This document shows positions 20,371-33,296 of a stretch of 64,000 nt of DNA, piece by piece. The translations under genes and the position numbers were made by a program. Position 1 is the first letter of the stretch; each line of letters opens with the position of its first letter. The stretch is from positions 124,001-188,000 of the forward strand of contig NZ_CP110257.1 of the NCBI RefSeq assembly GCF_026013905.1. Reading direction: 5' to 3'. This DNA is from Schlegelella aquatica. GTDB taxonomy: Bacteria > Pseudomonadota > Gammaproteobacteria > Burkholderiales > Burkholderiaceae_C. The notes below the pieces were generated by a model. That model saw only the letters and a list, made by a program, of their open reading frames with translations. It ran no database searches and was not told the DNA's origin.

Positions 20371-22368
20371 ATGGATCTCGCCCGCGCTGTGGAAGCGTTG
20401 CAGCGCTTCGCTCTTGCAGGGGTGACTGCCCTGCTGCTGTGCGCCCCCGCGGGGGCGGGTGCTTCGGGGCCCCCGGCGTCGGGCGCGCGGGCGGAGTCGG
20501 CGCAGGCGGAGTCGGGACCGACCATCGTCCATCTGCTGGACTACGTGGCGGTCGACTACCCGGCCACCGTGCGCGAGGGCCGGGTGGTCGACGAGGCGGA
20601 GTACCGCGAGCAGCTGGAGTTCGTCGGGCAGGTGGCGCGGTTGCTGCGCGCCATGCCCGCAGTGGCCGAGCGGGAGCGCTTGCTGCAGCAGGCGGCGCAG
20701 CTCGGGCGGCGCATCGAGGCCCGGGCGCCGGCCGAGGAGGTTTCGCGTGCGGCCGACACCTTGCGCTGGGACGTGGTGAAGGTCTACGGGCTCACCGTGG
20801 CGCCCCAGCGCGCCCCGAACGTGCAGGCTGTCGCGGCCTTGTACCAGGCGCAGTGCGCGGCCTGCCACGGTGCCGAGGGCCGCGGCGACGGCCCGGCCGC
20901 TGCCGGCATGGAGCCGGCGCCCGCCAACTTCCACGACCCCGAGCGCATGCGCTCGCGCAGCGTCTACGGGCTGTACAACACCATCACCCTGGGGGTGGCC
21001 GACACGCCGATGCCGGGGTTCAAGCAGCTCACGGAGGACGACCGGTGGGCGCTGGCGTTCCTGGTGGCCTCGATGCGGCACGACGCGGCCGCATTGGCCG
21101 CCGGCGAGGCGGCGTGGCGTGAGGGACAGGGGCGCCGCACCCTCGGCTCGCTGCGGGAGCTCGTGACGCTGTCCCCCGCCGAGGTCGCGGCTCAGGCGGG
21201 CGATCGCGCCGCGGCCGCCCAGGCGTGGCTCGTCGCGCATCCCCAGGCGCTGGACGAGGGCCGGCCGAGCCCCCTGGCGTTCGCACGCGCGCAGCTGCGC
21301 GAGGGCCTGGAGCGCTACCGCACCGGTGACAAGGAAGGCGCCCGGCAGCTCGCCATCAGCGCGTACTTGGAGGGCTTCGAGCTCGTCGAGAACAGCCTCG
21401 ATGCCGTGGACGGCGCGCTGCGCCTGGAGATCGAGCGCGAGATGATGGCCGTGCGGCAGGCCATCGGCGAGGGGCGCCGCGCCGACGACGTGGCGCAGAG
21501 GGTTGCGCGCCTGGAGGCCCTGCTGGACCGTGCCGACGCTGCGCTGGCCGAGGAGAGCCTGTCGCCGACAGCGGCCTTCGTCAGCGCCTTGCTCATCCTG
21601 CTGCGCGAAGGGCTGGAGGCCATCCTGGTGCTGGCCGCGATCGTCGCCTTCGTGCGCAAGACGGGGCGGCGCGAGGCCATTGCGTACGTGCACGTGGGCT
21701 GGATCGGTGCCGTGGTGTTGGGCTTCGCCACCTGGGCGCTGGCACGCTACGTGGTGGACATCTCGGGCGCGAGCCGCGAACTCACCGAGGGCGTGACGGC
21801 GCTGTTGGCCGCGGCGATGCTGCTCTATGTGGGCTACTGGCTGCACAGCAAGTCGCACGCGCAGGCGTGGCAGCGCTTCATCCGCGAGCAGGTGGGCGGT
21901 GCGCTGGCACGGCGCACCTGGTGGGCGATGGCCGGGGTGTCGTTCCTCGCGGTGTACCGCGAGCTGTTCGAGGTCCTGCTGTTCTATCAGTCGCTGTGGG
22001 GCCAGGCGGGCGCGGGCGCGCACACGGCCGTGCTGGGCGGCATGGCCACGGCCGCCGCGGTGCTGGCCGTGCTGGCGTGGGCGATCCTCAAGTACAGCGT
22101 GCGGCTGCCCCTCGGGCCCTTCTTCTCGGCCACCTCCTGGCTGCTCGCGGCGCTGGCGGTGGTGTTCGCGGGCAACGGCATTGCGGCGCTGCAGGAGGCG
22201 GGCGTTCTCGAGGCCACGGCGATGCGCTTCGTGAGCGTGCCCGTGCTGGGCCTGCACCCCACCGTGGAGGGCGTGGCGGCCCAAGCGGCCACGCTCGCGC
22301 TGGTGCTGGCCGGCCTCTGGGTGGGCCACGCGCGGGCGCGCCGCGAGGCGCCGGCCGCCGCCGGGTGA
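20371..22368 (+). CDS. cytochrome c / FTR1-family iron permease fusion
   Basis: The 665-residue protein is predicted to take up iron across the inner membrane, with a haem domain possibly handling Fe(II) oxidation or electron transfer. It has a signal peptide (to about residue 32), then a periplasmic c-type haem site C162-AACH with a likely Met ligand in DTPMPGF (about 213). A helical linker (about 300-395) contains EGFELVEN. The C-terminal half is an FTR1 permease of about seven membrane helices with REGLE (412-416) and the second REXXE-type motif RELFE (530-534). A Fur box lies upstream. It faces uvrA, 28 bp away at the 3' end. Haem plus FTR1 in one chain replaces the separate EfeO/EfeB partners of EfeUOB. 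Confidence 0.93.
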   Translation: MDLARAVEALQRFALAGVTALLLCAPAGAGASGPPASGARAESAQAESGPTIVHLLDYVAVDYPATVREGRVVDEAEYREQLEFVGQVARLLRAMPAVAERERLLQQAAQLGRRIEARAPAEEVSRAADTLRWDVVKVYGLTVAPQRAPNVQAVAALYQAQCAACHGAEGRGDGPAAAGMEPAPANFHDPERMRSRSVYGLYNTITLGVADTPMPGFKQLTEDDRWALAFLVASMRHDAAALAAGEAAWREGQGRRTLGSLRELVTLSPAEVAAQAGDRAAAAQAWLVAHPQALDEGRPSPLAFARAQLREGLERYRTGDKEGARQLAISAYLEGFELVENSLDAVDGALRLEIEREMMAVRQAIGEGRRADDVAQRVARLEALLDRADAALAEESLSPTAAFVSALLILLREGLEAILVLAAIVAFVRKTGRREAIAYVHVGWIGAVVLGFATWALARYVVDISGASRELTEGVTALLAAAMLLYVGYWLHSKSHAQAWQRFIREQVGGALARRTWWAMAGVSFLAVYRELFEVLLFYQSLWGQAGAGAHTAVLGGMATAAAVLAVLAWAILKYSVRLPLGPFFSATSWLLAALAVVFAGNGIAALQEAGVLEATAMRFVSVPVLGLHPTVEGVAAQAATLALVLAGLWVGHARARREAPAAAG

Positions 22369-22383
22369 GGGCGCGGCGCGCCC
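22369..22383. terminator. GC-rich hairpin between convergent FTR1 and uvrA genes
   Basis: GGGCGC (22369-22374) and GCGCCC (22378-22383) form a 6-bp stem with a 3-nt loop directly after the permease stop. It is symmetrical and could serve both convergent genes. No U-tract is present on either strand, so the call is weak. Confidence 0.3.
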
Positions 22384-22396
22384 AGGCACCGGGGCT

Positions 22397-25489
<3,093 letters not shown>

Positions 25490-25579
25490 GGACGCGGCAG
25501 GTGCGAAAAGCCCACCATCATAGTGGCGAGCAGCGGCCGTGCCAGCCGGCGCCGGGTGCGCTCACGGTAGGATGCAGGC

Positions 25580-26008
25580 ATGCAGCGCCTTCGACGTCCC
25601 TTGGCGACGGCCGCCCGCGCCGCCGTGGCGATGCTGATGGCGGCGCTGCTGGCCGTGTCCGTGGCCGCCTGCGGGGGCGGCGTCTCGCTGGGCATCGGCA
25701 TCGGGATCGGCGACGATGACGATGCGCCCCGGGTGTCGCTGTTCGCCAACCCCGGCGTCGTGCTGCCGGGGGGCACCTTCATCCTCACGGCCGACGCACG
25801 CGACGACGGATTCGTCGAGCAGGTGGACTTCTTCGAGGTGCTGCCCGACGGGAGCCGGCGTCTGCTCCACAACGACCTGCATCGGCCGTTCGAGCTGGTG
25901 CTGCAAGCCCCCTTGATGGCCGGGCAGTGGCAGTACCAGGCCGTGGCCTACGACAACTGGGGGCAGCGCGGCTACAGCCCGGTGATCGTCGTCACGGTGC
26001 AGCCCTGA
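25580..26008 (+). CDS. small lipoprotein with an Ig-like fold, unknown function
   Basis: The 142-residue product has a lipoprotein signal with lipobox VAAC (Cys near residue 31), followed by a Gly/Asp-rich linker (GIGIGIGDDDD). The rest looks like a single Ig-like beta domain: VSLFANPGVVLPGG, ILTADARDDGFVEQVDFFE and AVAYDNWGQRGYSPVIVVTV. Such domains occur in surface and adhesion proteins, but no binding function can be assigned. It is divergent from uvrA and convergent with the PepSY gene. Confidence 0.78.
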   Translation: MQRLRRPLATAARAAVAMLMAALLAVSVAACGGGVSLGIGIGIGDDDDAPRVSLFANPGVVLPGGTFILTADARDDGFVEQVDFFEVLPDGSRRLLHNDLHRPFELVLQAPLMAGQWQYQAVAYDNWGQRGYSPVIVVTVQP

Positions 26009-26037
26009 ACGGCCGTGGCGCGGGGCTTCCTCCGACC

Positions 26038-27162
26038 TCAAGAGGAGCCGACGACCGCGCTCCGCGGGCGGGCGCTCGTTCGGCGACGCCGCCACCAGAG
26101 CCACACCCCCGTGATGCCGTAGCCGGCCAGAATCACACCCGCGGCGCCGACGGCCACCCGGTGCAACGGCCCGCCCCACTCGCCGGTGTGCAGCGGGTAG
26201 ACCACCGCGTACGCGCGGGCGCCGGGGTCGAGCGCGGTCCACCGGTGCGCGGCGAGCACCTCGCCCGTGCGAGGGTGCAACCACACCGAGCTCAAGCCGT
26301 TGGGGTGCGGGTCGTCGGCTAGGCGCAGGCGCAGCCGCACGGGCCGTTCCTCGCCCGCCGGCACCTGCACGTAGCCCGCCCGCGCCTGCGGCCACTGCGC
26401 CAGGCCGCGCGTCACGAGGACGTCGAGCGGCACCGGTGGCGCCTGCGGCGAGGCGCGAAGCACTGCCGGCGGCGCCAGCGTCGAGGCGCCCGCTGCCCGG
26501 GTCACCCACTGCGAGATCGGGCGCCAGGCCATGTAGGCACCGCTCGCCACGCACACCAGCACCAGCAGGCCGGCCGCAGCCCCGACGACGCGATGAAGAT
26601 CGAACAAGCGGCGCGTGCCGCCGGCAGACCACTTGATGCACACACCCTGGTGCCACCTGGCCGGCCACCACAGCAGCAGGCCCGAGACGGTGAGCAGCAG
26701 GTAGGCCAGCGCCGCCACGCTCAACACGCCCTTACCGATGTCGCCCGACCACAGCTCGCTGTGCAGCTCGAACAACTGCCCGAAGAGGCGCTCGCGCTCG
26801 CCGATCTGTGCGAGCAGCCGACCCTGCGTGGGGTGGAAATAGGCCGTGCCGTTCCACCGCGGGCCGCGCACGAACACCCACAGCGTTTCGTCCGACTGGC
26901 GCGGCGGGCGGAACGTGAAGCTGGCGTGCGGCCCGTGCAGGCGACGCAGCTCGTCGAGCGCCGCCTGCCAGGGCAGGGCCGATGCGGCCACCGGGCCCCC
27001 GAGGCCGGGCTGCACCGCTGGCGCCCGGGCGTGCTCCAGCGGCCGCAGCGCGGCGAGAAGGGTGCCGGTGACGGCGCTCACCAGCAGCACCGCCCCGAGC
27101 GAGAGCCCGAGCCAGCGATGCGCGACGAGCCAGAGGCGACGGGGGCGTCCTTGCAGGGGCAT
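26038..27162 (-). CDS. PepSY-associated transmembrane protein (siderophore/iron-linked)
   Basis: The 374-residue inner-membrane protein belongs to the PepSY_TM (PiuB-like) group. The N-terminus RLWLVAHRWLGLSLGAVLLV begins the first membrane helix. A periplasmic PepSY-like region carries FVRGPRWNGTAYFHP. Further helices follow, including LLLTVSGLLLWWPARW and the final GYGITGVWLWWRRRR. Members are often encoded beside TonB receptors and have been proposed to reduce or release siderophore iron; the exact reaction is not established. It lies 55 bp downstream of the TonB receptor on the same strand, so the pair probably forms one Fur-controlled operon. Confidence 0.88.
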   Translation of the reverse strand: MPLQGRPRRLWLVAHRWLGLSLGAVLLVSAVTGTLLAALRPLEHARAPAVQPGLGGPVAASALPWQAALDELRRLHGPHASFTFRPPRQSDETLWVFVRGPRWNGTAYFHPTQGRLLAQIGERERLFGQLFELHSELWSGDIGKGVLSVAALAYLLLTVSGLLLWWPARWHQGVCIKWSAGGTRRLFDLHRVVGAAAGLLVLVCVASGAYMAWRPISQWVTRAAGASTLAPPAVLRASPQAPPVPLDVLVTRGLAQWPQARAGYVQVPAGEERPVRLRLRLADDPHPNGLSSVWLHPRTGEVLAAHRWTALDPGARAYAVVYPLHTGEWGGPLHRVAVGAAGVILAGYGITGVWLWWRRRRTSARPRSAVVGSS

Positions 27163-27217
27163 GGGCGAGGTGCGGGCCGGGCTGGGCCGAGGGAGGGATG
27201 TGGCGTGCCGCCCGGCT

Positions 27218-29338
27218 TCAGAAGTCGAACTTCGCCGCGACCCGCACCGTACGGGGCAGGCCGACGCCGAGCAGGTTGTTGCCGGCGCTGCTCCAGTAGG
27301 TGCGGTCGGTGAGGTTGTCCACGTTGGCCTGCAAGGTGACGCCGGTGCCCGCCCAGCGCGTCGTGTAGCGGGTGCCCGCCGAGAAGGTGGTGTAGCCGCC
27401 GACGAAGGCTTCGTTGGCGTTGTTCACCGGTCGCTTGCCCACGTGGTAGGCGCCCGCATTGACCGACCAGCCGGGCACCTGCGGCACGCGGTACTCGCCG
27501 AACAGGCTGAACGTGCGCTTGGGCGTGTTCTCCGGCGTCTTGCCCACCTCGGCCGCCGTGCTGGAGCGCAGGATCTGCGCGTCGAGCCACAGGGCCGACG
27601 CGATGACCGACCAATGCCGCCCCAGTTCGCCGCTGGCCGACAACTCCAGGCCCTGGTACCGGCTCTTGCCGCCGACGACGAAGCGGTTGGCGGCATCGCG
27701 AGTGGTCTGCGGTCGGCGGATGTCGAACACGGCGGCCTGCAGAAGCGCCCCGTGGGCGCTGCGCCACTTGACTCCCAGCTCCTTCTGCTTGTTCACCGCC
27801 GGCGGTAGCGTTTCGCCGGCGTTGGCGTAGTTGGCCGAGGCGGTGCCCGTTTCCTCCAGCCCCTCCAGGTAGCTCGCATAAACGCTCAGCGTCTCGGCGG
27901 GCTTGAACAGCACCGAGACGTTGGGAGAGGTGTCGGTGGTCTCGTAGGGGGTGACGGCGCCTGCGGCGGTGACGTTCTCGCTCCGGTAGTCGCTGTAGCG
28001 CACGCCGGCCATCAGTTGCCATTGCGGCGACAGCGTCATGCGGTCGAAGGCGTACAGGCCCTGGTCCACGATGCGGTTGCGCCCGCCTCGCGTGGCGATC
28101 ACGGGATGCATCGGCGGCACGGGGCGCGGGTCGTAGATGTTCTGCGGCACGCTGGCCGAGGGGGCCGAGTCGCCGAAGTACGACTCGCGCCGGCCGTAGG
28201 AGGCGCCCACGGTGAGGTCGTGCACGATCGTCCCCGTCTCGAGGCGGCCGTTGAGGTCCACGCGGTGGGCGGTGTTCTCGTAGCGTTGGCCATTCACGAA
28301 GCTGATGTTGAGCGTGCCCTCGCCGGTGGCCAGGTTGCCGTAGCGGAAGAACGAGTACCGCCGGTCGCGCTCGGCGACGGCGCGGCCCGTCTCGAGGGTG
28401 AGCATCCACGCGTCGCCGAGGGCGAGGTCGCCGCGCAGCAGCACGTTGGTGGCCTGCGCGTCGTAGCGTTGCCACTCGCCCGCGGCATTCGTGGTGTTCG
28501 CGGGCAGGCGTGGTGTCACCGCCCGGCCGGCGACGCGCGGCACCTCGATGGCCGCCTGTTCGCTGACGTCCTTGCGGTAGTGCTCGACATCCAGCTTGAG
28601 GTTGAAGCCGGGAGCCACCCGCCAGTCGTAAGCGGCCGACAGCAGCTGCCGCTCGCCCTGGTAGCGGTCGATGCCCAGCTCCTCCTTGCCAGCCACCGTG
28701 TTGACCCGCAGGCCCATGTCCTCGCCGGGGCCGAAGCGGCGGCCCACGTCGGCATGCAGGTCGACCGCGCCGTGGTCGTTGACCGAGGCCGCGATGCTCG
28801 TGACCGGCTCGCGGCCCGCGCGCCGGGTCACGAAGTTGACGATGCCCGAGGGCGGCACGAACCCGTAGTAGAGCGAGGACGCGCCCTTGAGCACCTCGAC
28901 CCGCTCCTTGTTCTCCATCGGGATGTCGATGAGATTGATGACGGGCAGCGAGCCGTTGAGCCGGTAGTTGCCGCGGTTTTCCACCAGCAGGCCGCGGATC
29001 GAGATGTTGTCGTAGGTGGAGCCGCTCAGCTGAGAGCGGGTGACCCCGGCCGTGTTGCGCAGCGCGCCGAAAACGGTGCGCGACCCCTGGGCGTCCAGCA
29101 CCTCGCGCGTCACCACGTTGTTGGTCAGGGGCACGTCCAGCGGGTCCTGGTCCCGGAACGTGCCCACCTGGACGGTCTGCGACGTGTAGCTGCGCTCGCG
29201 CTCGCCGGTGACGCGCACGACGTCCAGCTCGCCCGCCGCGTGGGCTGCTTGCGCCATGCCACCGGCAGGAAGAGCGGCGAGGGCGGCCGCGAGAGGGCCC
29301 AGCACGACGGGGACGCGGAGTAGGGGGGCAGAAGGCAT
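27218..29338 (-). CDS. TonB-dependent siderophore receptor
   Basis: This outer-membrane receptor should import a ferric siderophore using TonB energy. The 706-residue protein has a signal peptide ending near AQAAHA, a TonB-box-like segment (LDVVRVTG), a plug domain (ISIRGLLVENRGNYRLNG, RVEVLKGASSLYYGFV) and a 22-strand-type barrel ending in Phe (VRVAAKFDF). The plug resembles the FpvA/FhuE group but no N-terminal signalling (STN) domain is present, so it should not drive an ECF sigma cascade. ATG 29338 is preferred over TTG two codons upstream. A Fur box sits 17-35 bp upstream. No siderophore synthesis genes are visible, so the ligand may be a xenosiderophore. Confidence 0.94.
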   Translation of the reverse strand: MPSAPLLRVPVVLGPLAAALAALPAGGMAQAAHAAGELDVVRVTGERERSYTSQTVQVGTFRDQDPLDVPLTNNVVTREVLDAQGSRTVFGALRNTAGVTRSQLSGSTYDNISIRGLLVENRGNYRLNGSLPVINLIDIPMENKERVEVLKGASSLYYGFVPPSGIVNFVTRRAGREPVTSIAASVNDHGAVDLHADVGRRFGPGEDMGLRVNTVAGKEELGIDRYQGERQLLSAAYDWRVAPGFNLKLDVEHYRKDVSEQAAIEVPRVAGRAVTPRLPANTTNAAGEWQRYDAQATNVLLRGDLALGDAWMLTLETGRAVAERDRRYSFFRYGNLATGEGTLNISFVNGQRYENTAHRVDLNGRLETGTIVHDLTVGASYGRRESYFGDSAPSASVPQNIYDPRPVPPMHPVIATRGGRNRIVDQGLYAFDRMTLSPQWQLMAGVRYSDYRSENVTAAGAVTPYETTDTSPNVSVLFKPAETLSVYASYLEGLEETGTASANYANAGETLPPAVNKQKELGVKWRSAHGALLQAAVFDIRRPQTTRDAANRFVVGGKSRYQGLELSASGELGRHWSVIASALWLDAQILRSSTAAEVGKTPENTPKRTFSLFGEYRVPQVPGWSVNAGAYHVGKRPVNNANEAFVGGYTTFSAGTRYTTRWAGTGVTLQANVDNLTDRTYWSSAGNNLLGVGLPRTVRVAAKFDF

Positions 29339-29354
29339 ATGCAATACGACTGCG

Positions 29355-29373
29355 AATGAGAATGCGTCGCATT
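29355..29373 (-). promoter_or_regulatory. Fur box upstream of the TonB receptor gene
   Basis: AATGAGAATGCGTCGCATT matches the Fur-box style of the FTR1 upstream site in both arms and lies 17-35 bp before the receptor ATG. The surrounding bases extend the dyad (GCGAATGAGAATGCGTCGC, then ATTATGC). Its position overlaps the expected promoter, so repression by Fe-Fur is likely. Confidence 0.75.
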
Positions 29374-29445
29374 ATGCAATGCGGAGCGCGTTCGCCGAAG
29401 ACCCCTCCCCACGGCAGGCCGACGCGCCGGGCTCAGAATGGGGGC

Positions 29446-29826
29446 ATGGTCAACCCGTCGTCCACGCCGCCGCCCACGCGGGCCGCGCCGATCGCGCTCG
29501 CGCTCGAGGAGGTGCGGCCGCTGGTCGAGTCCCGCGCGTGGGCGTGGCCGAGCGAGGCGACGCTGCGCGAAGGCGAGCGGCTCCTCGAGCTGGTGGGCCA
29601 GGCCTGGCCCGCGCCCGACGTGCAGGTCGAGCCCGACGGCAGCCTCACGCTGACCTGGGAGGCCGGCACGCGCGGCTGGCTGAGCTTGCAGGTGTGCGGG
29701 CGCGGCACGTTGGTGCACAGCGCCGTGATCGAAGGCGACGAGTACGGCCAGGAGGAACGCTTCGACAGCGCGCTGCCGGCATGGGCGCACACCCTGCTGC
29801 GCCGGCTGTGGGGCCTGCTGCAGTAG
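29446..29826 (+). CDS. hypothetical protein (126 aa)
   Basis: I do not recognise this family. The product is soluble, with no signal peptide or membrane segment: an N-terminal Pro/Thr/Ala stretch, a helical part (LEEVRPLVESRAW, REGERLLELVGQAW) and a beta-rich part (DVQVEPDGSLTLTWEA, GWLSLQVCGRGTLVHSAVI). It ends in a Trp/Leu-rich helix. Codon usage matches its neighbours, which supports a real gene. It sits between the Fur-controlled receptor gene (divergent) and recQ (convergent, one base between stops). Confidence 0.68.
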   Translation: MVNPSSTPPPTRAAPIALALEEVRPLVESRAWAWPSEATLREGERLLELVGQAWPAPDVQVEPDGSLTLTWEAGTRGWLSLQVCGRGTLVHSAVIEGDEYGQEERFDSALPAWAHTLLRRLWGLLQ

Positions 29827-29827
29827 T

Positions 29828-31789
29828 TCAGGCCGCCAGCACGCGCAGGATCTCGCGCCCGTAGGCTTCCAGCTTCTTGGCACCGACGCCACTGACGGCG
29901 CCGAGCTCTTCCAGCGTCGTCGGCGCGAGGCGGGCCATCTCGGCCAGCGTGGCGTCGTGGAAGACGACATAGGCGGGCAGGTTGTGCTCGCGCGCGACCT
30001 CGGCCCGCCACGCCTTCAGCGCCAGAAAGCGCGCCTGCGCGGCGGCGTCCAGGTCGGCGGGCAGCGCCGCGGCGCGGGCGCCTCGCGGGCGGGTGGCCCG
30101 CCCGCGCGCAGGCTCGGCCGGCACGCGCAGCAGCAGGTGCACTTCGCCGCGCAGCACCGAGCGGGCGCTGTCGGCCAGATGCAGCGTCCCGTACTCCCCC
30201 TCGGCCGTCACGTGGCCCAGCGCGACGAGCTGACGCAGCACGCCGCGCCACTGTGCCTCGGTCAGGTCTGCCCCGATGCCGAAGGTGCTGAGGCGGTCAT
30301 GCCCGTATTGCGCGACCTTGTCGGTGCGCTTGCCCCGCAACACGTCGATCAGGTGACCGGCGCCGAAGGCCCGCGGCGCGGCCCCGTGTGCCCCGTGCTG
30401 GTGGAAGCGGTAGATGCACGACAGCGCCTTGCGCGCCGCATCGGTCGCGTCCCAGGTGGCCGGCGGCGCCAGGCAGTTGTCGCAGTTGCCGCATCGTGCC
30501 CTCATCGTCGGTCGGCCGGCCTGCACCCCGAGGAGGTCGCCCCCGCCGGGGGACGCCGCCGCCGCGCCATAGTCTTCGCCGAAGTACGCCAACAGCCGCA
30601 CCCGCCGGCACTCGTGCGTCTCGGCCAGCGCCAGCAGCGCGTCGAGCTTGCCGCGCTGCACGCGCTTGAAGTCCTCGCTCGCGGGGCTCTCGTCGATCAT
30701 GCGCCGTTGGTTGACGACGTCGGCCAGGCCGTACGCCATCCAGGCCTCGGCCGGTTCGCCGTCGCGGCCGGCGCGGCCGGTTTCCTGGTAATAGCTCTCG
30801 ATGTTCTTCGGCAGGTCCAGGTGCGCGACGAAGCGCACGTCCGGCTTGTCGATGCCCATGCCGAAGGCGATCGTCGCCACCATCACCAGGCCCTCCTCGC
30901 GCAAGAAGCGGTCCTGGTGCTGCTGTCGCACCGCGGCGTCGAGCCCCGCGTGGTAAGGCAGCGCGGCGATGCCTTCGTCGTTGAGCCAGGCGGCGGTTTC
31001 CTCCACCTTCTTGCGCGACTGGCAATAGACGATGCCGGCCTCGCCCTCGTGCTCGTCGCGGATGAAGCGCAACAGCTGCGCCCGCGGGTTGTCCTTCTCG
31101 ACGATGGTGTAGCGGATGTTGGGCCGGTCGAAGCTGCTGATGAAGACGCGCGCGTCCTGCAGCTGCAGCCGCTCGACGATGTCCGCGCGGGTGTGCTCGT
31201 CGGCGGTGGCCGTCAGCGCGATGCGCGGCACGTCGGCGAAGCGCTCGTGCAGCACGCTCAAGCCCAGGTACTCGCTGCGGAAGTCGTGCCCCCATTGCGA
31301 GACGCAGTGCGCTTCGTCGATCGCGAAGAGCGCCAGCCGGCCGCGCAGGTAGAGCGACTCCAGCTGCGCCAGGAAGCGCGGCGTCGTCACGCGCTCGGGA
31401 GCGGCGTACAGCAGCACCAGCCGCCCGCTCATCAGCTCGCGCTCGACACGCTGCGCCTCCTCCAGCGACAGCGTGGAGTTGAGGAAGGCGGCATGCACGC
31501 CCGCTTCTTCCAGCGCACCGACCTGGTCGTGCATCAGCGCGATCAGCGGCGAGACCACCACCGTCACGCCGCGGCCGGCGCGGTGGCGCGCGATCGCCGG
31601 GATCTGATAGCACAGCGACTTGCCGCCGCCGGTGGGCATGAGCACCAGCGCATCGCCCCCGGCGCTCACGTGCTCGACGATGGCCGCCTGCGGCCCGCGG
31701 AAGCGGTCGTAGCCGAACACCTCCCGCAGGATGTCCAGCGGGACGGTGCTCGGGGCGGCGGTCGAACGGGGCCGGGCGGAATCGGTCAT
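29828..31789 (-). CDS. recQ: ATP-dependent DNA helicase RecQ
   Basis: RecQ unwinds DNA 3' to 5' in recombination and replication-fork repair. The 653-residue protein has Walker [16 protein letters not shown], the DEAH box [17 protein letters not shown], helicase C-lobe motifs [12 protein letters not shown], an RQC zinc region with RCGNCDNC and a C-terminal HRDC domain ([20 protein letters not shown]). All modules are intact and length is normal. ATG 31789 starts just before the conserved [14 protein letters not shown]; upstream in-frame sequence is low-complexity. It is divergent from the MFS gene. Confidence 0.96.
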   Translation of the reverse strand: MTDSARPRSTAAPSTVPLDILREVFGYDRFRGPQAAIVEHVSAGGDALVLMPTGGGKSLCYQIPAIARHRAGRGVTVVVSPLIALMHDQVGALEEAGVHAAFLNSTLSLEEAQRVERELMSGRLVLLYAAPERVTTPRFLAQLESLYLRGRLALFAIDEAHCVSQWGHDFRSEYLGLSVLHERFADVPRIALTATADEHTRADIVERLQLQDARVFISSFDRPNIRYTIVEKDNPRAQLLRFIRDEHEGEAGIVYCQSRKKVEETAAWLNDEGIAALPYHAGLDAAVRQQHQDRFLREEGLVMVATIAFGMGIDKPDVRFVAHLDLPKNIESYYQETGRAGRDGEPAEAWMAYGLADVVNQRRMIDESPASEDFKRVQRGKLDALLALAETHECRRVRLLAYFGEDYGAAAASPGGGDLLGVQAGRPTMRARCGNCDNCLAPPATWDATDAARKALSCIYRFHQHGAHGAAPRAFGAGHLIDVLRGKRTDKVAQYGHDRLSTFGIGADLTEAQWRGVLRQLVALGHVTAEGEYGTLHLADSARSVLRGEVHLLLRVPAEPARGRATRPRGARAAALPADLDAAAQARFLALKAWRAEVAREHNLPAYVVFHDATLAEMARLAPTTLEELGAVSGVGAKKLEAYGREILRVLAA

Positions 31790-31965
31790 GGCGAGGCCGG
31801 CAATGGTAGCCGGGCGCGGCCCGCCCGAGCCGGGCCGGTACGCCGGGCCCTGCGATGCCCAGGGGCGCGCCCGGGCGACAAGACCCGGCCTGGCAGGTCG
31901 GGCAAGGCGGGCGGCCAGGCGCCGACCGGCCTTCCGCGGCGACAATAACGGTTTTCCCGCATTCG

Positions 31966-33186
31966 ATGAGCGATCGCACCGACTCCTTGCGCATGACCGC
32001 GGCCGAGCGCCGAGCCAGTTCGTGGCTCGCGGCGATCTTCGGCCTGCGCATGCTGGGCCTGTTCCTGATCCTGCCCGTCTTCGCGCTCGATGCCCGACAG
32101 ATGCCCGGCGGCGAACAGATGGGCCTCGTGGGCCTGGCCATCGGCATCTACGGCCTTACCCAGGCGGTGCTGCAGATCCCTTACGGCGCCGCCTCGGACC
32201 GGCTCGGGCGCCGGCCCGTCATCGTGGCCGGCCTGCTGGTCTTCGCCCTCGGCTCGTTCGTCGCCGCCGTCGCCCACGACCTGTGGATGGTGGTCGTCGG
32301 CCGTGCGCTGCAAGGCGCGGGGGCGATCTCGGCCGCGGTGACGGCGCTGATCGCGGACCACACGCGCGACGAGGTGCGCACCAAGGCCATGGCGATGGTG
32401 GGGGGCTCGATCGGTCTGTCCTTTGCGTTGTCGCTGGCGCTCGCGCCGTGGCTGTACACGCTGGTGGGCATGTCGGGCCTGTTCACGCTCACCGGGCTGC
32501 TGGCGCTCGGGGCCATCGCCGTCGTCACACGCGGCCTGCCGCCGGCGCCGGTGGCGCCGCGTCCGGGCACGGCGCCGCATTGGCGCACCGTGCTCGCGCA
32601 CCCCGAGCTGCAGCGGTTGTGCGCGGGCATCTTCCTGCTGCACCTGGTGCAGATGGCGATGTTCGTCGTCGTGCCGGTGGCGCTCGTCGAGCACGTGGGC
32701 CTGCCGGTGGCCCAGCACGGCTGGGTCTATCTGGCTGTGGTGGTGCTGTCGTTCGTGCTGATGGTGCCGGTGATGATCTGGAGCGAGCGCCGCGGCCGGG
32801 TGCGTGCCGCCTTCCTCGGCGCCGTCGCGCTGCTGGCGCTCACCGAGGCGGCCCTGGCTCACGGCTGGACGGAGCCGGTCTGGCTGATCGGCGCGTTGCT
32901 CGCGTTCTTCGTCGGCTACAACCTGCTCGAGGCCTCGTTGCCGTCGCTCGTCTCGCGGGTGGCGTCACCGGCCGCCAAGGGGTTGGCCCTGGGCGTGTTC
33001 AACACCTGCCAGTCGCTCGGGCTCTTCGCCGGCGGGCTCCTCGGCGGCCAAGTCGCCGCGCGCTGGGGACAGTCCGCGGTTTTCCAGGTGTGCGCGGCGC
33101 TGATGCTGCTGTGGCTCGCGCTGGCCTGGCCGATGCGCCCGCCCGCGCGGCGCACCGCGCCCCGCGGCGACGGCGTGTCGGCCTGA
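31966..33186 (+). CDS. MFS transporter (YajR-like, 12 TM)
   Basis: The 406-residue protein has about twelve membrane helices and major-facilitator signatures: motif [14 protein letters not shown] after the second helix and [22 protein letters not shown] in helices 4-5. Substrate cannot be read from sequence; relatives are annotated as drug or sugar efflux permeases. Placement directly upstream of ssb is a familiar Burkholderiales arrangement. ATG at 31966 begins a short hydrophilic leader before helix 1. Confidence 0.9.
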   Translation: MSDRTDSLRMTAAERRASSWLAAIFGLRMLGLFLILPVFALDARQMPGGEQMGLVGLAIGIYGLTQAVLQIPYGAASDRLGRRPVIVAGLLVFALGSFVAAVAHDLWMVVVGRALQGAGAISAAVTALIADHTRDEVRTKAMAMVGGSIGLSFALSLALAPWLYTLVGMSGLFTLTGLLALGAIAVVTRGLPPAPVAPRPGTAPHWRTVLAHPELQRLCAGIFLLHLVQMAMFVVVPVALVEHVGLPVAQHGWVYLAVVVLSFVLMVPVMIWSERRGRVRAAFLGAVALLALTEAALAHGWTEPVWLIGALLAFFVGYNLLEASLPSLVSRVASPAAKGLALGVFNTCQSLGLFAGGLLGGQVAARWGQSAVFQVCAALMLLWLALAWPMRPPARRTAPRGDGVSA

Positions 33187-33296
33187 AGCCCGGCCCGCGC
33201 GCCGAACCCACCAAGGGGTGATTCGGGGGCCGCGAGGGGCTCGGAGATAATCACCCGGACACCGCAGCTTCATGTATCTCTAGGAGGAGCCGAGCC

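Noticed and set aside
25490..25579. SOS box for uvrA
   Set aside because: No CTGT-N8-ACAG pattern found in the gap.
33245..33250. GATAAT as an ssb -10 element
   Set aside because: The hexamer 17 bp upstream (TTCGGG) is a poor -35, so the promoter is not supported.
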